This document shows, one piece after another, positions 44,918-53,186 of a stretch of DNA of 56,785 bases. This DNA comes from Bacteroidota bacterium (GTDB lineage Bacteria; Bacteroidota; Bacteroidia; Chitinophagales; Chitinophagaceae). Position 1 is the first letter of the stretch. The number at the start of each line of letters is the position of its first letter. The stretch lies in contig JAFDXP010000089.1 in NCBI GenBank assembly GCA_018267875.1, forward strand, positions 1 through 56,785, in the 5' to 3' direction. The notes under the pieces are model-generated. The model had not been told where the DNA came from. It was given only the letters and a program-made list of their open reading frames with translations, and searched no databases. The translations under genes and the position numbers were made by a program.

Positions 44918-45655
44918 CTAAAAAAGTAGGACTCCTACGAAAAGTCCGTAATTGTTTTCTTTGATTCTCATGGGACCAAAGGAATTGAAGTTGGCTCCAA
45001 CACCTAAACGATAGGTTTTATAGGAAACACCCAGCCTTCCCCAGATATAACTAATACTGTGCATATCATTTTTCAAATCTTGGTTGTATAAACTTTGAAC
45101 AAGAGAATACAATCGCCAATTGTTTATTATTTTTGGCGTGTATTCTACAATTCCCAATATTTCCCCATTATAAGTTTGACTTAAATCAATTCTTGGTGCT
45201 AACAACAAATGAAAATCACCTGCAAAAAGATTGTATTGCAAACCAGCAGTTGGTCGAAATCCTGAATGTGTTTAAAAAAATGCACCTGCACTTACATTTA
45301 AGCCTTTTACTATTCGATAAGTTAATTGGGTTTGAGCCATTTGTTGGTTTCGCATGGGTTGTTCAGATGGACTATAAACACCATATAAATCTACAATTCC
45401 AAAAACCCCAAATCGACTGGTCGGGTTAAAAGATTTTGAAAAAATGGTTTGCAAATGCACTCCGTTATTTCCTATTACCGAACTTATGATAATTGGGCTT
45501 GGCGGTGGTGTTAATTTGATTGTATCTGAATTTTGTGCAAAAACAGGGCTAAAGAAACCTGTAAATAAAACTATGATTATAGCTTTAAAATAATTTAGCT
45601 GATTACGGAAATTAAAGACTGATATATTAGCTTCTGATGTCATTTTGTTTCTCAT
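44918..45655 (-). pseudogene. Outer-membrane-like protein with in-frame TAA
   Basis: A single frame of about 245 codons is split by TAA at 45272-45274. The first part has a hydrophobic leader ending PVFAQ and strands such as SRFGVFGIVDLYGVY; it ends AGAFF, and after the stop the same frame continues THSGFRPTAGLQYNLFAGDF through to a barrel-like end (GLFVGVLLF). The stop likely replaces an AAA codon. No family is recognised beyond a small beta barrel. A well-formed promoter lies upstream. Confidence 0.7.
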
Positions 45656-45678
45656 TGTACTTGCTTAAAATGTTGATA

Positions 45679-45721
45679 CAAAGGTAGGCTCATGTAAACT
45701 GCTGCCCATTGACCTAAGTCA
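45679..45721 (-). promoter_or_regulatory. Crp/Fnr-type promoter of the broken barrel gene
   Basis: CAAAGGTA (45679-45686; minus-strand TACCTTTG, a perfect -7 box), 23 bases, then the palindrome TGACCTAAGTCA (45710-45721), followed by CAAA as in the promoter at 38141-38183. The distance places the palindrome near -42, a class II activator position. Confidence 0.65.
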
Positions 45722-45812
45722 CAAAATGAGAAATGCTGCTATACCGTTGTTTTTGTTGTTGTTCTTTAAGCTTGAATTTGTAGTTAAGTTTTAAAAGAAG
45801 AAATCTCCAAAG

Positions 45813-46394
45813 TTATTTTTTATTAGAGAGTTGTCTTCGCACCCTGCTTAATGTTTCTCGGCTCATCCCAAGGTAAGAAGCGATCATATATTGTGGCACA
45901 CGCTGTAATATATCCGGAAAGGTTTCCAAAAGGTGGAGATATTTTTTGGTAGCATCTGTAGAATAGGCTTCAAGTAATCTGTTTTGTGTGGCTATCAATC
46001 CTTGTTCCAAAAGTTTTCGATGGTAATCTAAATAAAAAGGAGCTTCTTTTAGTAAATTATCCCAATCGCTTTTTTTAATGGTAAGCACCTCCGAGTCTTC
46101 TAAAGTTTCCACAAAAAATTTGGTGCTTGAACCGGAAATAAAACTTCCCAAATCTCCAGTCCACCAGCCTGGTAGTGCAAATTGTAAAATATGTTCTACT
46201 CCTTGTTCATCTATGATGTAAGTTCTGAATAATCCTGATTTTACAAAAAAAGCATTTTTTACAACATCACCTTCTTGGTAAATAACCTCACCTTTTTGAA
46301 TTGCTTTACATTCAAAATAATGATCCAGAAGTTCAATGTCTTCTTCTTGCAATTCTACATATTCTTTTATTTTTTGGAAAAGTAAATCATTCAT
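45813..46394 (-). CDS. Crp/Fnr-family transcription regulator
   Basis: A 193-residue regulator with a cyclic-nucleotide-binding-like beta barrel (about 20-120; KGEVIYQEGDVVKNAFFVKS) and a short C-terminal winged helix (ASYLGMSRETLSRVRRQL, 170-187). The barrel has no cysteine cluster for an iron-sulfur centre, so an Fnr-type oxygen sensor is unlikely. It is encoded 92 bp beyond the TGACCTAAGTCA site at 45710-45721, and is a candidate to bind that site and the matching one at 38172-38183. Confidence 0.87.
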   Translation of the reverse strand: MNDLLFQKIKEYVELQEEDIELLDHYFECKAIQKGEVIYQEGDVVKNAFFVKSGLFRTYIIDEQGVEHILQFALPGWWTGDLGSFISGSSTKFFVETLEDSEVLTIKKSDWDNLLKEAPFYLDYHRKLLEQGLIATQNRLLEAYSTDATKKYLHLLETFPDILQRVPQYMIASYLGMSRETLSRVRRQLSNKK

Positions 46395-46581
46395 TATTTT
46401 TCAATTTATGAAAGCGCAAATATCACAATCTTTTTAAAAGTTGGATAAAAACAGCTCTTTTGGTTTCATCGGTTAGATTTGTACGTTGGAAAAATCAAAT
46501 CCCGCTAAGTTGGAACAAGTGTCTTGTCCTGCTATGGGTTGATTCTTTTTTGAGGTTATGATTTCAAAAGTAGCTAAATAT

Positions 46582-46689
46582 TTAGTATCGGTTTACGGAA
46601 TGGTGAAAACTTTTTATGCCTTTTAAGGAAAAAAAGGTTTCCAACATTTCCCTTGTAAATAGCTTGTTTTCTAATCCCGAACATTTCAT
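46582..46689 (-). pseudogene. IS3-type transposase orfB fragment
   Basis: The minus-strand frame reads LFTREMLETFFSLKG then IKSFHHSVNRY and stops. The opening of IS3-group orfB in Bacteroidota reads similarly (LKGISKQAFHQSVNRY-like). Further frames downstream to about 46430 contain only broken sequence, so the integrase core is gone. Confidence 0.4.
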
Positions 46690-46764
46690 ACAGTCACTTT
46701 ACTTTAAAAACTTTTTCTACTTGCGTTGTGTCTTGTATTCTAAGTGTTTGTGTAAAAATATTTT

Positions 46765-47082
46765 TTAGATTTTCATACAAGTTTCTTTCTCAAATTCAAT
46801 TATCATGTCCTGTTGAAAATCCTTGATAAACTCCAGTTCTTCAATTTTCTCTCTGAAATTTTTGAGTTCTTAGTCTTTGCTCATAGCTTTTGATTTTGAA
46901 TGAAAGGTAGCTAATTTTTTATTCCAGTAATCAATCGTGCTTCTGGAAATGTTATACTTCTTAGAAGCATAATTAGCTGAAATTTGCCCGTTGTTGATTT
47001 CGTCAATGATGGAAATTTTTAAATCAAAACTGACTTCACTGCCGTTTCTTTTTCGATAGGGTGCTTTTTTATTCTTATCCAT
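46765..47082 (-). pseudogene. IS3-type transposase orfA with in-frame TAA
   Basis: The first 70 codons read MDKNKKAPYRKRNGSEV, FDLKISIIDEINNG and ANYASKKYNISRSTIDYWNK, the helix-turn-helix start of IS3-family orfA. After SKD a TAA (46870-46872) interrupts; the same frame continues ELKNFREKIEELEFIKDFQQ, the coiled coil of orfA, and ends at 46765. The lost codon was probably GAA. With only a remnant of orfB downstream the element is dead. Confidence 0.75.
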
Positions 47083-47212
47083 AAGCGGCCATTGTTTGTT
47101 TAATTTTTGGTCAACCTTTTATAGAGCGAGGCAGTAAGGCCTTGCCATGCAAAAATGATGGTTGCTTTCCTATTTATCCATAGTACTTTAGCGGTTCGGT
47201 AAAAAAAATAGC

Positions 47213-48106
47213 GTGCAAATAGAATACCCATTTCACACAGCCCACATTGATTTAGAGTCAGCAGGCAGCGTACATTATATTGATGAAGGCAGCGGAAACG
47301 AAACTCTTTTGTTTATTCACGGATTGGCAAATTATGCGCTGGGTTGGCAAAAAAACATAGAATTTCTTCGGGCTAATTTTCGTTGTATAGCCATTGATCT
47401 TCCCGGAAATGGTTTGTCAGAACAGGGTGATTTTCCTTATGGAATTCAATATTTTGCCGATGTTGTTGTGCATTTTATTCAAAAACTGAAGTTAAGCAAA
47501 GTCGTTTTGATTGGGCATTCGATGGGCGGGCAAATCGCCATCAGGGTTTTGTTGAATAAGCCAACTATTGCAAAGGCTTTAGTGCTTTGTGCGCCTGCGG
47601 GTTTTGAGGTTTTTACGAATTGGGAAGCAACTATGTATGAAAATTCAATCAGCGTTCTTGATTTTTTTTCTACCGAACAAAATAGCCTTGCCAAATCCAT
47701 CCGTAGCAGCTTCTTTCATTATACTAATCAAGCCGATAAGATGATAGAAAATCTGACACGTATTATGGATGCTCGGTCTATCAATGGGTATAGAAAAATG
47801 CTGAATGCTTGTATTCATGGTATGTTGACCGAAACGGTTCATGATTCCTTATCGCAAATAAAAGTACCTACTTGTGTGATGTTTGGTGATAGGGATGCCT
47901 TGATACCGACAAGGGCTTTGCACCCAACAACAACACGAGCCATTGCAGAGTGGGGGACAGCACAAATTCCGAATGCTGAATTGCATCTTTTACCACAATG
48001 TGGACATTTTGTTCAATGGGAAAAGTCGAAGGAGGTCAATTTGTTGATTCAAGATTTTTTAGCTCGATACCTTTCTGCATCTGTCGCCACTGATATGAAA
48101 CACTAA
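47213..48106 (+). CDS. Alpha/beta-fold hydrolase
   Basis: A 297-residue alpha/beta hydrolase, start GTG at 47213. Oxyanion segment FIHGLANYALGW (34-45), nucleophile elbow GHSMGG (Ser103), acid in VMFGDRDALIP and base in LLPQCGHFVQWE complete the triad. There is no signal peptide. The long helical cap (about 130-210) resembles esterase or C-C hydrolase members; substrate unknown. It converges on the transaldolase gene. Confidence 0.85.
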   Translation: MQIEYPFHTAHIDLESAGSVHYIDEGSGNETLLFIHGLANYALGWQKNIEFLRANFRCIAIDLPGNGLSEQGDFPYGIQYFADVVVHFIQKLKLSKVVLIGHSMGGQIAIRVLLNKPTIAKALVLCAPAGFEVFTNWEATMYENSISVLDFFSTEQNSLAKSIRSSFFHYTNQADKMIENLTRIMDARSINGYRKMLNACIHGMLTETVHDSLSQIKVPTCVMFGDRDALIPTRALHPTTTRAIAEWGTAQIPNAELHLLPQCGHFVQWEKSKEVNLLIQDFLARYLSASVATDMKH

Positions 48107-48162
48107 TCTTTGTACCTTATTTTATTGAGGAAGAGATGTGAGAGTTTTCTTTCTTCTCAATG

Positions 48163-48193
48163 TAAAAAAAACGCCCCGAAAAAGATCGAGGCG
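48163..48193 (-). terminator. Terminator of the transaldolase gene
   Basis: Stem 48172-48179 with 48186-48193 (CGCCCCGA against TCGAGGCG, one mismatch). Eight A on the plus strand next to it give a U-run for minus-strand transcripts. Confidence 0.75.
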
Positions 48194-48218
48194 AGAGTAT
48201 TCATTTTACGAGTTACCC

Positions 48219-48872
48219 TTATTTCATGGTAGCAGCGTCTTTTAAAAATTGTTCTAAGCCAAGATCCGTAAGCGGGTGTTTCAATAAACCTAAAATAGAA
48301 GACAGCGGGCTGGTACAAACATCTGCACCGGCAGCAGCACATTTCACAATGTGTAGTGGGGTACGTATTGAGGCAGCTAATACTTCAGTCAGATATCCTT
48401 GAGCGTTGTAAATCTCTACAATGTCTTCAATTAATTGCATACCATCCCAATTGCTATCATCTATCCTTCCTAAAAAAGGAGAAACAAATGTAGCACCGGC
48501 TTTAGCCGCTAAAATGGCTTGTCCGGCAGAAAATACTAAGGTGCAATTGGTTTTGATATCGTTGTCCGTAAACCATTTGATAGCTTTGATGCCTTCTTTA
48601 ATCATAGGCACTTTCACCACAATATTTTCGTGAATAGAGGCTAACTCTTCACCTTCAGCTACGATTTCATTGAATGTGGTAGAAAAAACTTCTGCGCTTA
48701 CGGGACCATCTACCATTTCGCAAATGGTTTGATAATGTCGCATGATAGCGTCTTTACCTTTCACACCTTCTTTAGCCATCAGCGAAGGATTGGTGGTTAC
48801 GCCATCTAAAATGCCTAAATCGTGCGCTTCGCGAATCTGATCAAGGTTTGCTGTGTCAATAAAAAACTTCAT
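48219..48872 (-). CDS. fsa: Transaldolase / fructose-6-phosphate aldolase (TalC/Fsa type)
   Basis: A 217-residue short transaldolase-family enzyme. The Schiff-base lysine is Lys87 in IVVKVPM; ILDGVTTNPSLMAKEG and KTNCTLVFSAGQAILAAKAG are signature segments. In this small class some enzymes are true transaldolases and others fructose-6-phosphate aldolases, and sequence alone does not decide. It acts in the cytoplasm in sugar phosphate exchange. A -7 box TAGTTTTG lies 26 bp upstream. Confidence 0.93.
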   Translation of the reverse strand: MKFFIDTANLDQIREAHDLGILDGVTTNPSLMAKEGVKGKDAIMRHYQTICEMVDGPVSAEVFSTTFNEIVAEGEELASIHENIVVKVPMIKEGIKAIKWFTDNDIKTNCTLVFSAGQAILAAKAGATFVSPFLGRIDDSNWDGMQLIEDIVEIYNAQGYLTEVLAASIRTPLHIVKCAAAGADVCTSPLSSILGLLKHPLTDLGLEQFLKDAATMK

Positions 48873-48897
48873 AAAATGCTTTAAAAAAAGAATAGTG

Positions 48898-48905
48898 CAA
48901 AACTA
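48898..48905 (-). promoter_or_regulatory. -7 promoter box of the transaldolase gene
   Basis: Minus-strand TAGTTTTG matches TAnnTTTG exactly, 26 bp before the ATG. Confidence 0.5.
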
Positions 48906-48950
48906 AGCTGAAATAGTGGGAAGAAAGGGGGAGAAGGAAAGAATTTACAG

Positions 48951-48958
48951 AAAAAAAA
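48951..48958 (-). terminator. U-run ending the SRP RNA
   Basis: Eight A on the plus strand directly adjoin the closing stem of the SRP RNA, giving a stem-plus-U-run terminator. Confidence 0.7.
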
Positions 48959-49057
48959 CTGACAGGTTACTCACATCGCACCGCTACAACCGCCTACCCT
49001 TGCTACATTCCTATCCTGGGGGAGTTCAGCAGGAGCTGGTCGTGCAAGACCTGTCAG
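48959..49057 (-). ncRNA. ffs: Signal recognition particle RNA (small bacterial type)
   Basis: The minus strand gives a 99-nt RNA whose ends CTGACAGG and CCTGTCAG pair. At its tip is CCAGGATAGGAATGTAGCAAGG (in two parts: CCAGGATAGGAATG and TAGCAAGG), the SRP helix-8 signature with a GGAA tetraloop and the AGCA internal loop that binds Ffh. It is followed at once by eight T and a perfect -7 box lies 5 bp before the first base. It is the RNA core that, with Ffh, targets membrane proteins to the translocon. Confidence 0.9.
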
Positions 49058-49062
49058 GGCGG

Positions 49063-49070
49063 CAAAGGTA
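49063..49070 (-). promoter_or_regulatory. -7 promoter box of the SRP RNA
   Basis: Minus-strand TACCTTTG, an exact TAnnTTTG match, ends 5 bases before the predicted 5' end at 49057, which independently supports that end. Confidence 0.75.
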
Positions 49071-49168
49071 GGGGTTTGGTTCTACATTTTTACTACCTAC
49101 GTCAAAAAAAAAAGAAAAAAAATAGCCGCCATAGTAGCGACTATCATTTTGAGGTTTTTTTAGTTCAA

Positions 49169-50347
49169 TTATTTAAAAGCATTAAGTCCTGTAATGTCCA
49201 TTCCGGTTATTAGCAAATGGACATCGTGTGTTCCTTCATAAGTGATAACCGATTCTAAGTTCATCATGTGGCGCATAATGCTGAATTCGCCGGTAATGCC
49301 CATGCCGCCTAATATTTGGCGAGACTCACGAGCTATGTCTAAAGCTATTTCACAACTATTGCGTTTGGCCATCGAAATTTGAGCAGGGGTTGCTCTATCT
49401 TGGTCGCGTAACACGCCTAATCGCCAAACTAATAATTGTCCTTTAGTTATTTCGGTAATCATTTCGGCCAACTTCTTTTGCTGAAGCTGAAAACCGGCAA
49501 TAGGGCGATCAAATTGCACCCTTTGTTTAGCATATCTAAGAGCCGTATCATAGCAATCCATAGCACAACCTAAGGCACCCCAAGCAATTCCGAAACGCGC
49601 ACTGGATAAACAACTCAAAGGCCCTTTCAATCCTTTGATGTTGGGGAGAATATTTTCTTTAGGCACTTTTACATTGTCAAAAACCAATTCACCGGTGGCA
49701 GATGCACGAAGACTCCATTTTCCGTGAGTTTCTGGAGTAGAGAAGCCTTCCATGCCACGTTCCACAATCAATCCTCTGATTTCGCCGGATTCATCTTTGG
49801 CCCAAACAACGGCAATTTGTGCAAAAGGAGCGTTTGAAATCCACATTTTAGCACCATTCAGTACCACATGATCGCCCGCATCGGTAAACTTTGTTTCCAT
49901 GCCAGATGGGTTTGATCCGTGGTTGGGTTCTGTAAGCCCGAAGCAGCCCATCCATTCGCCGGTAGCCAGCTTAGGTAGGTACTTCATTTTTTGTTCCTCA
50001 CTACCAAATTTATAGATGGGAAACATAACCAATGAACCTTGCACAGAAGCTGTTGAACGGATACCGGAATCGCCCCGTTCTAATTCTTGCATCATCAGTC
50101 CATAAGAAATATAATCAAGCCCGGCACCACCATATTTTTCAGAAACAAAGGGTCCGAAACAACCTAATTCGCCCAATCCTTTAATTACTTGAGCAGGAAA
50201 TTTGGCTTGCTGAGCATAGTCTTCAATAATGGGAGAAATTTCTTTTTTTACAAAGGCACGTACTGAATCACGAATCAACTTATGTTCGTCGGTAAGAAGT
50301 TCGTCTAAGAGGTAATAGTCCGGGTGTTGATATAAATCTTGCTGCAT
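49169..50347 (-). CDS. gcdH: Acyl-CoA dehydrogenase, glutaryl-CoA dehydrogenase type
   Basis: A 392-residue flavoprotein from the ATG at 50347. A longer frame to 50398 exists, but a perfect -7 box (50377-50384) lies inside it, so the inner start is preferred. FGLTEPNHGSNPSGMETKF and the catalytic base Glu371 in TYEGTHDVHLLITG are the glutaryl-CoA dehydrogenase hallmarks. It would oxidise and decarboxylate glutaryl-CoA to crotonyl-CoA in lysine and tryptophan breakdown. Monocistronic, divergent from rpoD. Confidence 0.9.
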   Translation of the reverse strand: MQQDLYQHPDYYLLDELLTDEHKLIRDSVRAFVKKEISPIIEDYAQQAKFPAQVIKGLGELGCFGPFVSEKYGGAGLDYISYGLMMQELERGDSGIRSTASVQGSLVMFPIYKFGSEEQKMKYLPKLATGEWMGCFGLTEPNHGSNPSGMETKFTDAGDHVVLNGAKMWISNAPFAQIAVVWAKDESGEIRGLIVERGMEGFSTPETHGKWSLRASATGELVFDNVKVPKENILPNIKGLKGPLSCLSSARFGIAWGALGCAMDCYDTALRYAKQRVQFDRPIAGFQLQQKKLAEMITEITKGQLLVWRLGVLRDQDRATPAQISMAKRNSCEIALDIARESRQILGGMGITGEFSIMRHMMNLESVITYEGTHDVHLLITGMDITGLNAFK

Positions 50348-50376
50348 AAATGTTAAACTATTGGCAATTGAGCGGG

Positions 50377-50384
50377 CAAAGGTA
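50377..50384 (-). promoter_or_regulatory. -7 promoter box of the glutaryl-CoA dehydrogenase gene
   Basis: Minus-strand TACCTTTG, an exact TAnnTTTG match, 29 bp upstream of the ATG at 50347. It decides the choice of start codon. Confidence 0.6.
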
Positions 50385-50405
50385 GCATTTTTGATCAATA
50401 ATATT

Positions 50406-50413
50406 TACTTTTG
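50406..50413 (+). promoter_or_regulatory. -7 promoter box of rpoD
   Basis: TACTTTTG matches TAnnTTTG exactly, giving a leader of about 165 bases before the rpoD start at 50586. It is back to back with the box of the divergent dehydrogenase gene. Confidence 0.5.
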
Positions 50414-50585
50414 CAGGCTGCATTATTGTGAACATCAACTGATGCAGTTTGGTAAAAGAAGGAGCATTCGGCAAGGTGAAAAACATGTTTTGTTAAATAG
50501 CTTTTTATGATGTTACCTTTTACTATTCAGAAACGTCTATTGTAAAGAATAACTTTTCTTCCATTTTTTAAAAAACGAACCATAT

Positions 50586-51443
50586 ATGAGGCAGCTTAAA
50601 ATTGCCACCCAGATTACCAACCGAGATTCGCAAGCCGTTGAAAAATATCTTCAGGAAATTTCCAAGATATCAATGGTAACACCGGAAGAGGAAACTACTT
50701 TGGCTCAACGTATCCACATGGGCGACCAGCGTGCATTGGAAAAGTTAGTGAAGGCGAACCTTCGATTTGTGGTGTCTGTGGCTAAACAATATCAACACCA
50801 AGGTCTATCGCTAAGTGACTTGATCAACGAAGGCAATCTTGGTTTAATAAAGGCAGCCCAGCGTTTTGATGAAACTAAGGGTTTTAAATTTATCTCTTAT
50901 GCTGTTTGGTGGATTCGTCAATCTATCTTACAGGCATTAGCAGAACAAGGCCGATTGGTGCGTTTGCCACAAAATAAAATTGGCACTTACAACAAAGCCA
51001 ACAAAGCTTATATAGCGTTTGAGCAAGAACATGAAAGAGAGCCATCAACCGAAGAATTGGCTGATATTCTTGACATGAGTGAAACCGAAATCACTAATAT
51101 CTTCACCAGCAACACACGCCATACTTCTTTAGATGCACCCGTTCACGAAGCTGAAGATGTAGCAATGGGCGACTTGTTGGAAGGTAGTGCAGACACGGAT
51201 GATGATGTGATGCGTGACTCATTAAGAAACGAAATCCGCCGAATATTAAAGTCTTTAAGCGTTCGTGAAGCAGAAATTCTATCCGCCTATTTTGGTTTGG
51301 AAGGCGATAGCGGACCAACCATTGAAGAAATTGGTGATCGCTATGATTTAACCAAAGAACGTATTCGCCAAATCAAAGAACGCGCTATTAAACGTTTACA
51401 AAAAGCTCGTTACAGCAATGCGTTGAAAGGATATTTGGGTTAG
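50586..51443 (+). CDS. rpoD: Primary RNA polymerase sigma factor (RpoD/SigA)
   Basis: A 285-residue sigma-70 factor of the short Bacteroidota kind, with no region 1.1. Region 1.2 is SQAVEKYLQEISKISMVTPEEE-like at 14-35, region 2 is RFVVSVAKQYQHQGLSLSDL, INEGNLGLIKAAQRFDETKG and ISYAVWWIRQSILQALAEQG, and region 4.2 ends TKERIRQIKERAIKRLQKAR. The protein would recognise the TAnnTTTG promoters seen across this window. A strong terminator follows. Confidence 0.96.
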   Translation: MRQLKIATQITNRDSQAVEKYLQEISKISMVTPEEETTLAQRIHMGDQRALEKLVKANLRFVVSVAKQYQHQGLSLSDLINEGNLGLIKAAQRFDETKGFKFISYAVWWIRQSILQALAEQGRLVRLPQNKIGTYNKANKAYIAFEQEHEREPSTEELADILDMSETEITNIFTSNTRHTSLDAPVHEAEDVAMGDLLEGSADTDDDVMRDSLRNEIRRILKSLSVREAEILSAYFGLEGDSGPTIEEIGDRYDLTKERIRQIKERAIKRLQKARYSNALKGYLG

Positions 51444-51470
51444 TAGAATAACCAATTCTTGACTTCATTA

Positions 51471-51503
51471 AAAACCGTCTATTGAACAAATAGGCGGTTT
51501 TGT
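51471..51503 (+). terminator. Intrinsic terminator of rpoD
   Basis: AAAACCGTCTATT (51471-51483) pairs with AATAGGCGGTTTT (51489-51501) with one T-G wobble and a short loop; the 3' arm ends in T. Confidence 0.88.
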
Positions 51504-51658
51504 ATTTAAAGTAAATATCAATTCATATTCCTTAAAAACTTCAAACGATTGAAAGAAAAAATGGGGAGAATGGAATTTTTATTAACATTAAAAAAATATG
51601 TAAAAAATTTACTAAATAAGCCTAATTTTATTGTCATTACCAAAGTTATGAACGTAAA

Positions 51659-51922
51659 ATGGCTGCCCTTGTAGCAAAAGAAGATATTCCCTCTCTAAAA
51701 ATTATCCCCGCCTTTGTTGATAATACACAACGATGGCTTAAAGAATTAGAGTATGCCTTGCGATTAGGCAACGAGCATAAGGGCAAGACTCACATTGTTT
51801 TTGAAACCACAAAAGGACCTCGAGAAGTTACAACTACTATTTGGTCATTGTCAGACCATTATTTGGAGTTGAAAGGAGGAACCTTATTACCACTAAACAG
51901 CATTATTGAAATTTTCTTTTAG
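51659..51922 (+). CDS. Small conserved hypothetical protein
   Basis: An 87-residue soluble protein, not recognised by name. MAALVAKEDIPSLKIIPAFV is followed by a helix and then two strands separated by a charged turn (HIVFETTKGPREVTTTIWSL, HYLELKGGTLLPLNSIIEIF). The last strand pair looks like a small SH3-like or Sm-like barrel. Monocistronic between rpoD and the ACP operon. Confidence 0.65.
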   Translation: MAALVAKEDIPSLKIIPAFVDNTQRWLKELEYALRLGNEHKGKTHIVFETTKGPREVTTTIWSLSDHYLELKGGTLLPLNSIIEIFF

Positions 51923-51979
51923 AAACCTTTTCTCAAAATAAATCTGATTTTTGACCTTTAAAAAATGCTAAGGATTTCA

Positions 51980-51987
51980 TAATTTTG
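51980..51987 (+). promoter_or_regulatory. -7 promoter box of the ACP operon
   Basis: TAATTTTG matches TAnnTTTG exactly, about 65 bp before the ACP start; a TTTTTG at 51948 is a possible but rather distant -33 element. Confidence 0.5.
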
Positions 51988-52051
51988 CCCACGATGATTA
52001 TTGGCGATAGCCTTTATATTCTTTACCCCATATTGACAAGCAACGAAACTG

Positions 52052-52306
52052 ATGAATCAACAAGAAATTATTGCACGTATAAAAGCCTTCATGGTTGAAG
52101 ATTTTGAAGTGGACGAGCATAGTATCACTCCTGAAGCTAATCTTAAAGAAACTTTAGACCTTGACAGCCTTGATTATATAGATTTAGTAGTTGCCATTGA
52201 AAATAATTTTGGATTCAAAGTGAAGCCGGAAGATTTTCAAACCATGACAACGGTTCAAGACTTCTATAATTACGTTTCAAATCGTTTGGAAACTGCCAAT
52301 GCCTGA
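52052..52306 (+). CDS. Acyl carrier protein
   Basis: An 84-residue ACP. Ser39 in LDLDSLDYIDLV is the phosphopantetheine site, in the usual four-helix acidic fold. It is distinct in context from the fatty-acid acpP and overlaps the acyltransferase gene by 8 bp. It heads a run of genes ending in a ketosynthase, the arrangement of aryl-polyene or flexirubin clusters in Bacteroidota, so it probably carries the growing polyene. Confidence 0.93.
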   Translation: MNQQEIIARIKAFMVEDFEVDEHSITPEANLKETLDLDSLDYIDLVVAIENNFGFKVKPEDFQTMTTVQDFYNYVSNRLETANA

Positions 52307-53186
52307 TAATCCCACTTGGGAAGGTCGTTCTCGAGGCAACCGATTGGGCTATCGGATTTTTGTGTGGCTTTTGAAAACAGGCGGCTTAGGTCCGGCTTAC
52401 TTTTTGTTGTTTTTTGTAGCCCTGTATTATAGATGGTTTGTGCCGGCTGCTACTCGTCCCCTTCGCTTTCTATATCAGCAAAGATTGCATTTTGATAAAA
52501 AACAAACACGTCAATTAATCCGAAGAAATATTATTGTTTTCGGGCAAACGCTAATTGACAAAATAGCTATTCTTGCAGATATACCAACTGGATTGACTTT
52601 TACCCACGAAGGAATTGAAAATATTGAAGACTTAGTATCTAAGGGAAAAGGGGGCATTTTGCTCAGCGCACATTTGGGAAATTGGGAAGTAGCAGGGCAT
52701 TTGCTCAAGCGAGTTAATACACCGATCAATATTGTGATGTATGATGGTGAGCAAGCACAAATGAAGCAATACATGGATCAATTTGAAAGCAAAAGATCAT
52801 TCAACGTTATTTTTATTAAAGAAGACCTTTCGCATATTTATGAAATTTCGGCAGCCTTAGCGCGTAATGAATTGATTTGTTTGCATGGCGATCGTTATCG
52901 TCCAGGTCAAAGAATTTTACCGCATTCATTTTTGGGCTCTCAGGCTATGTTCCCTGCGGGACCCTTTATCTTAGCTTCGAAATTAAAAGCACCGGTTTGC
53001 TTTGTTTTTGCTTTTAAAGAATCTAACTTTCACTATCATTTTTATGCCGAACCGGCAAAAATATATGAAGGTCGAGGCACAATAGGAATAGAGTCTATGC
53101 TGGATGATTATACGGTATTGGTAGAAAAAAAATTGCACCAATATCCGCATCAATGGTTTAATTATTACGACTTTTGGAAAGCATGA
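52299..53186 (+). CDS. LpxL/HtrB-like lipid acyltransferase
   Basis: A 295-residue acyltransferase of the lipid A biosynthesis (LpxL/HtrB) family with an N-terminal membrane anchor (about 30-46). The catalytic HxxxxE is His125-Glu130 in LLSAHLGNWEVAGH, and LHGDRYRPGQ and PAGPFILASK follow. In aryl-polyene and flexirubin clusters such enzymes attach the polyene or a fatty acyl chain to a lipid anchor. It overlaps ACP by 8 bp and the dehydratase by 4 bp. Confidence 0.88.
   Translation: MPDNPTWEGRSRGNRLGYRIFVWLLKTGGLGPAYFLLFFVALYYRWFVPAATRPLRFLYQQRLHFDKKQTRQLIRRNIIVFGQTLIDKIAILADIPTGLTFTHEGIENIEDLVSKGKGGILLSAHLGNWEVAGHLLKRVNTPINIVMYDGEQAQMKQYMDQFESKRSFNVIFIKEDLSHIYEISAALARNELICLHGDRYRPGQRILPHSFLGSQAMFPAGPFILASKLKAPVCFVFAFKESNFHYHFYAEPAKIYEGRGTIGIESMLDDYTVLVEKKLHQYPHQWFNYYDFWKA

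Noticed and set aside
43622-46872. Stop-codon reassignment of TAA
   Set aside because: Many intact genes in the window end in TAA at the expected family length; the three internal TAA are better explained by decay.
50348-50398. Longer N-terminus of the glutaryl-CoA dehydrogenase
   Set aside because: A perfect -7 box lies inside this extension, so transcription likely starts after the upstream ATG.
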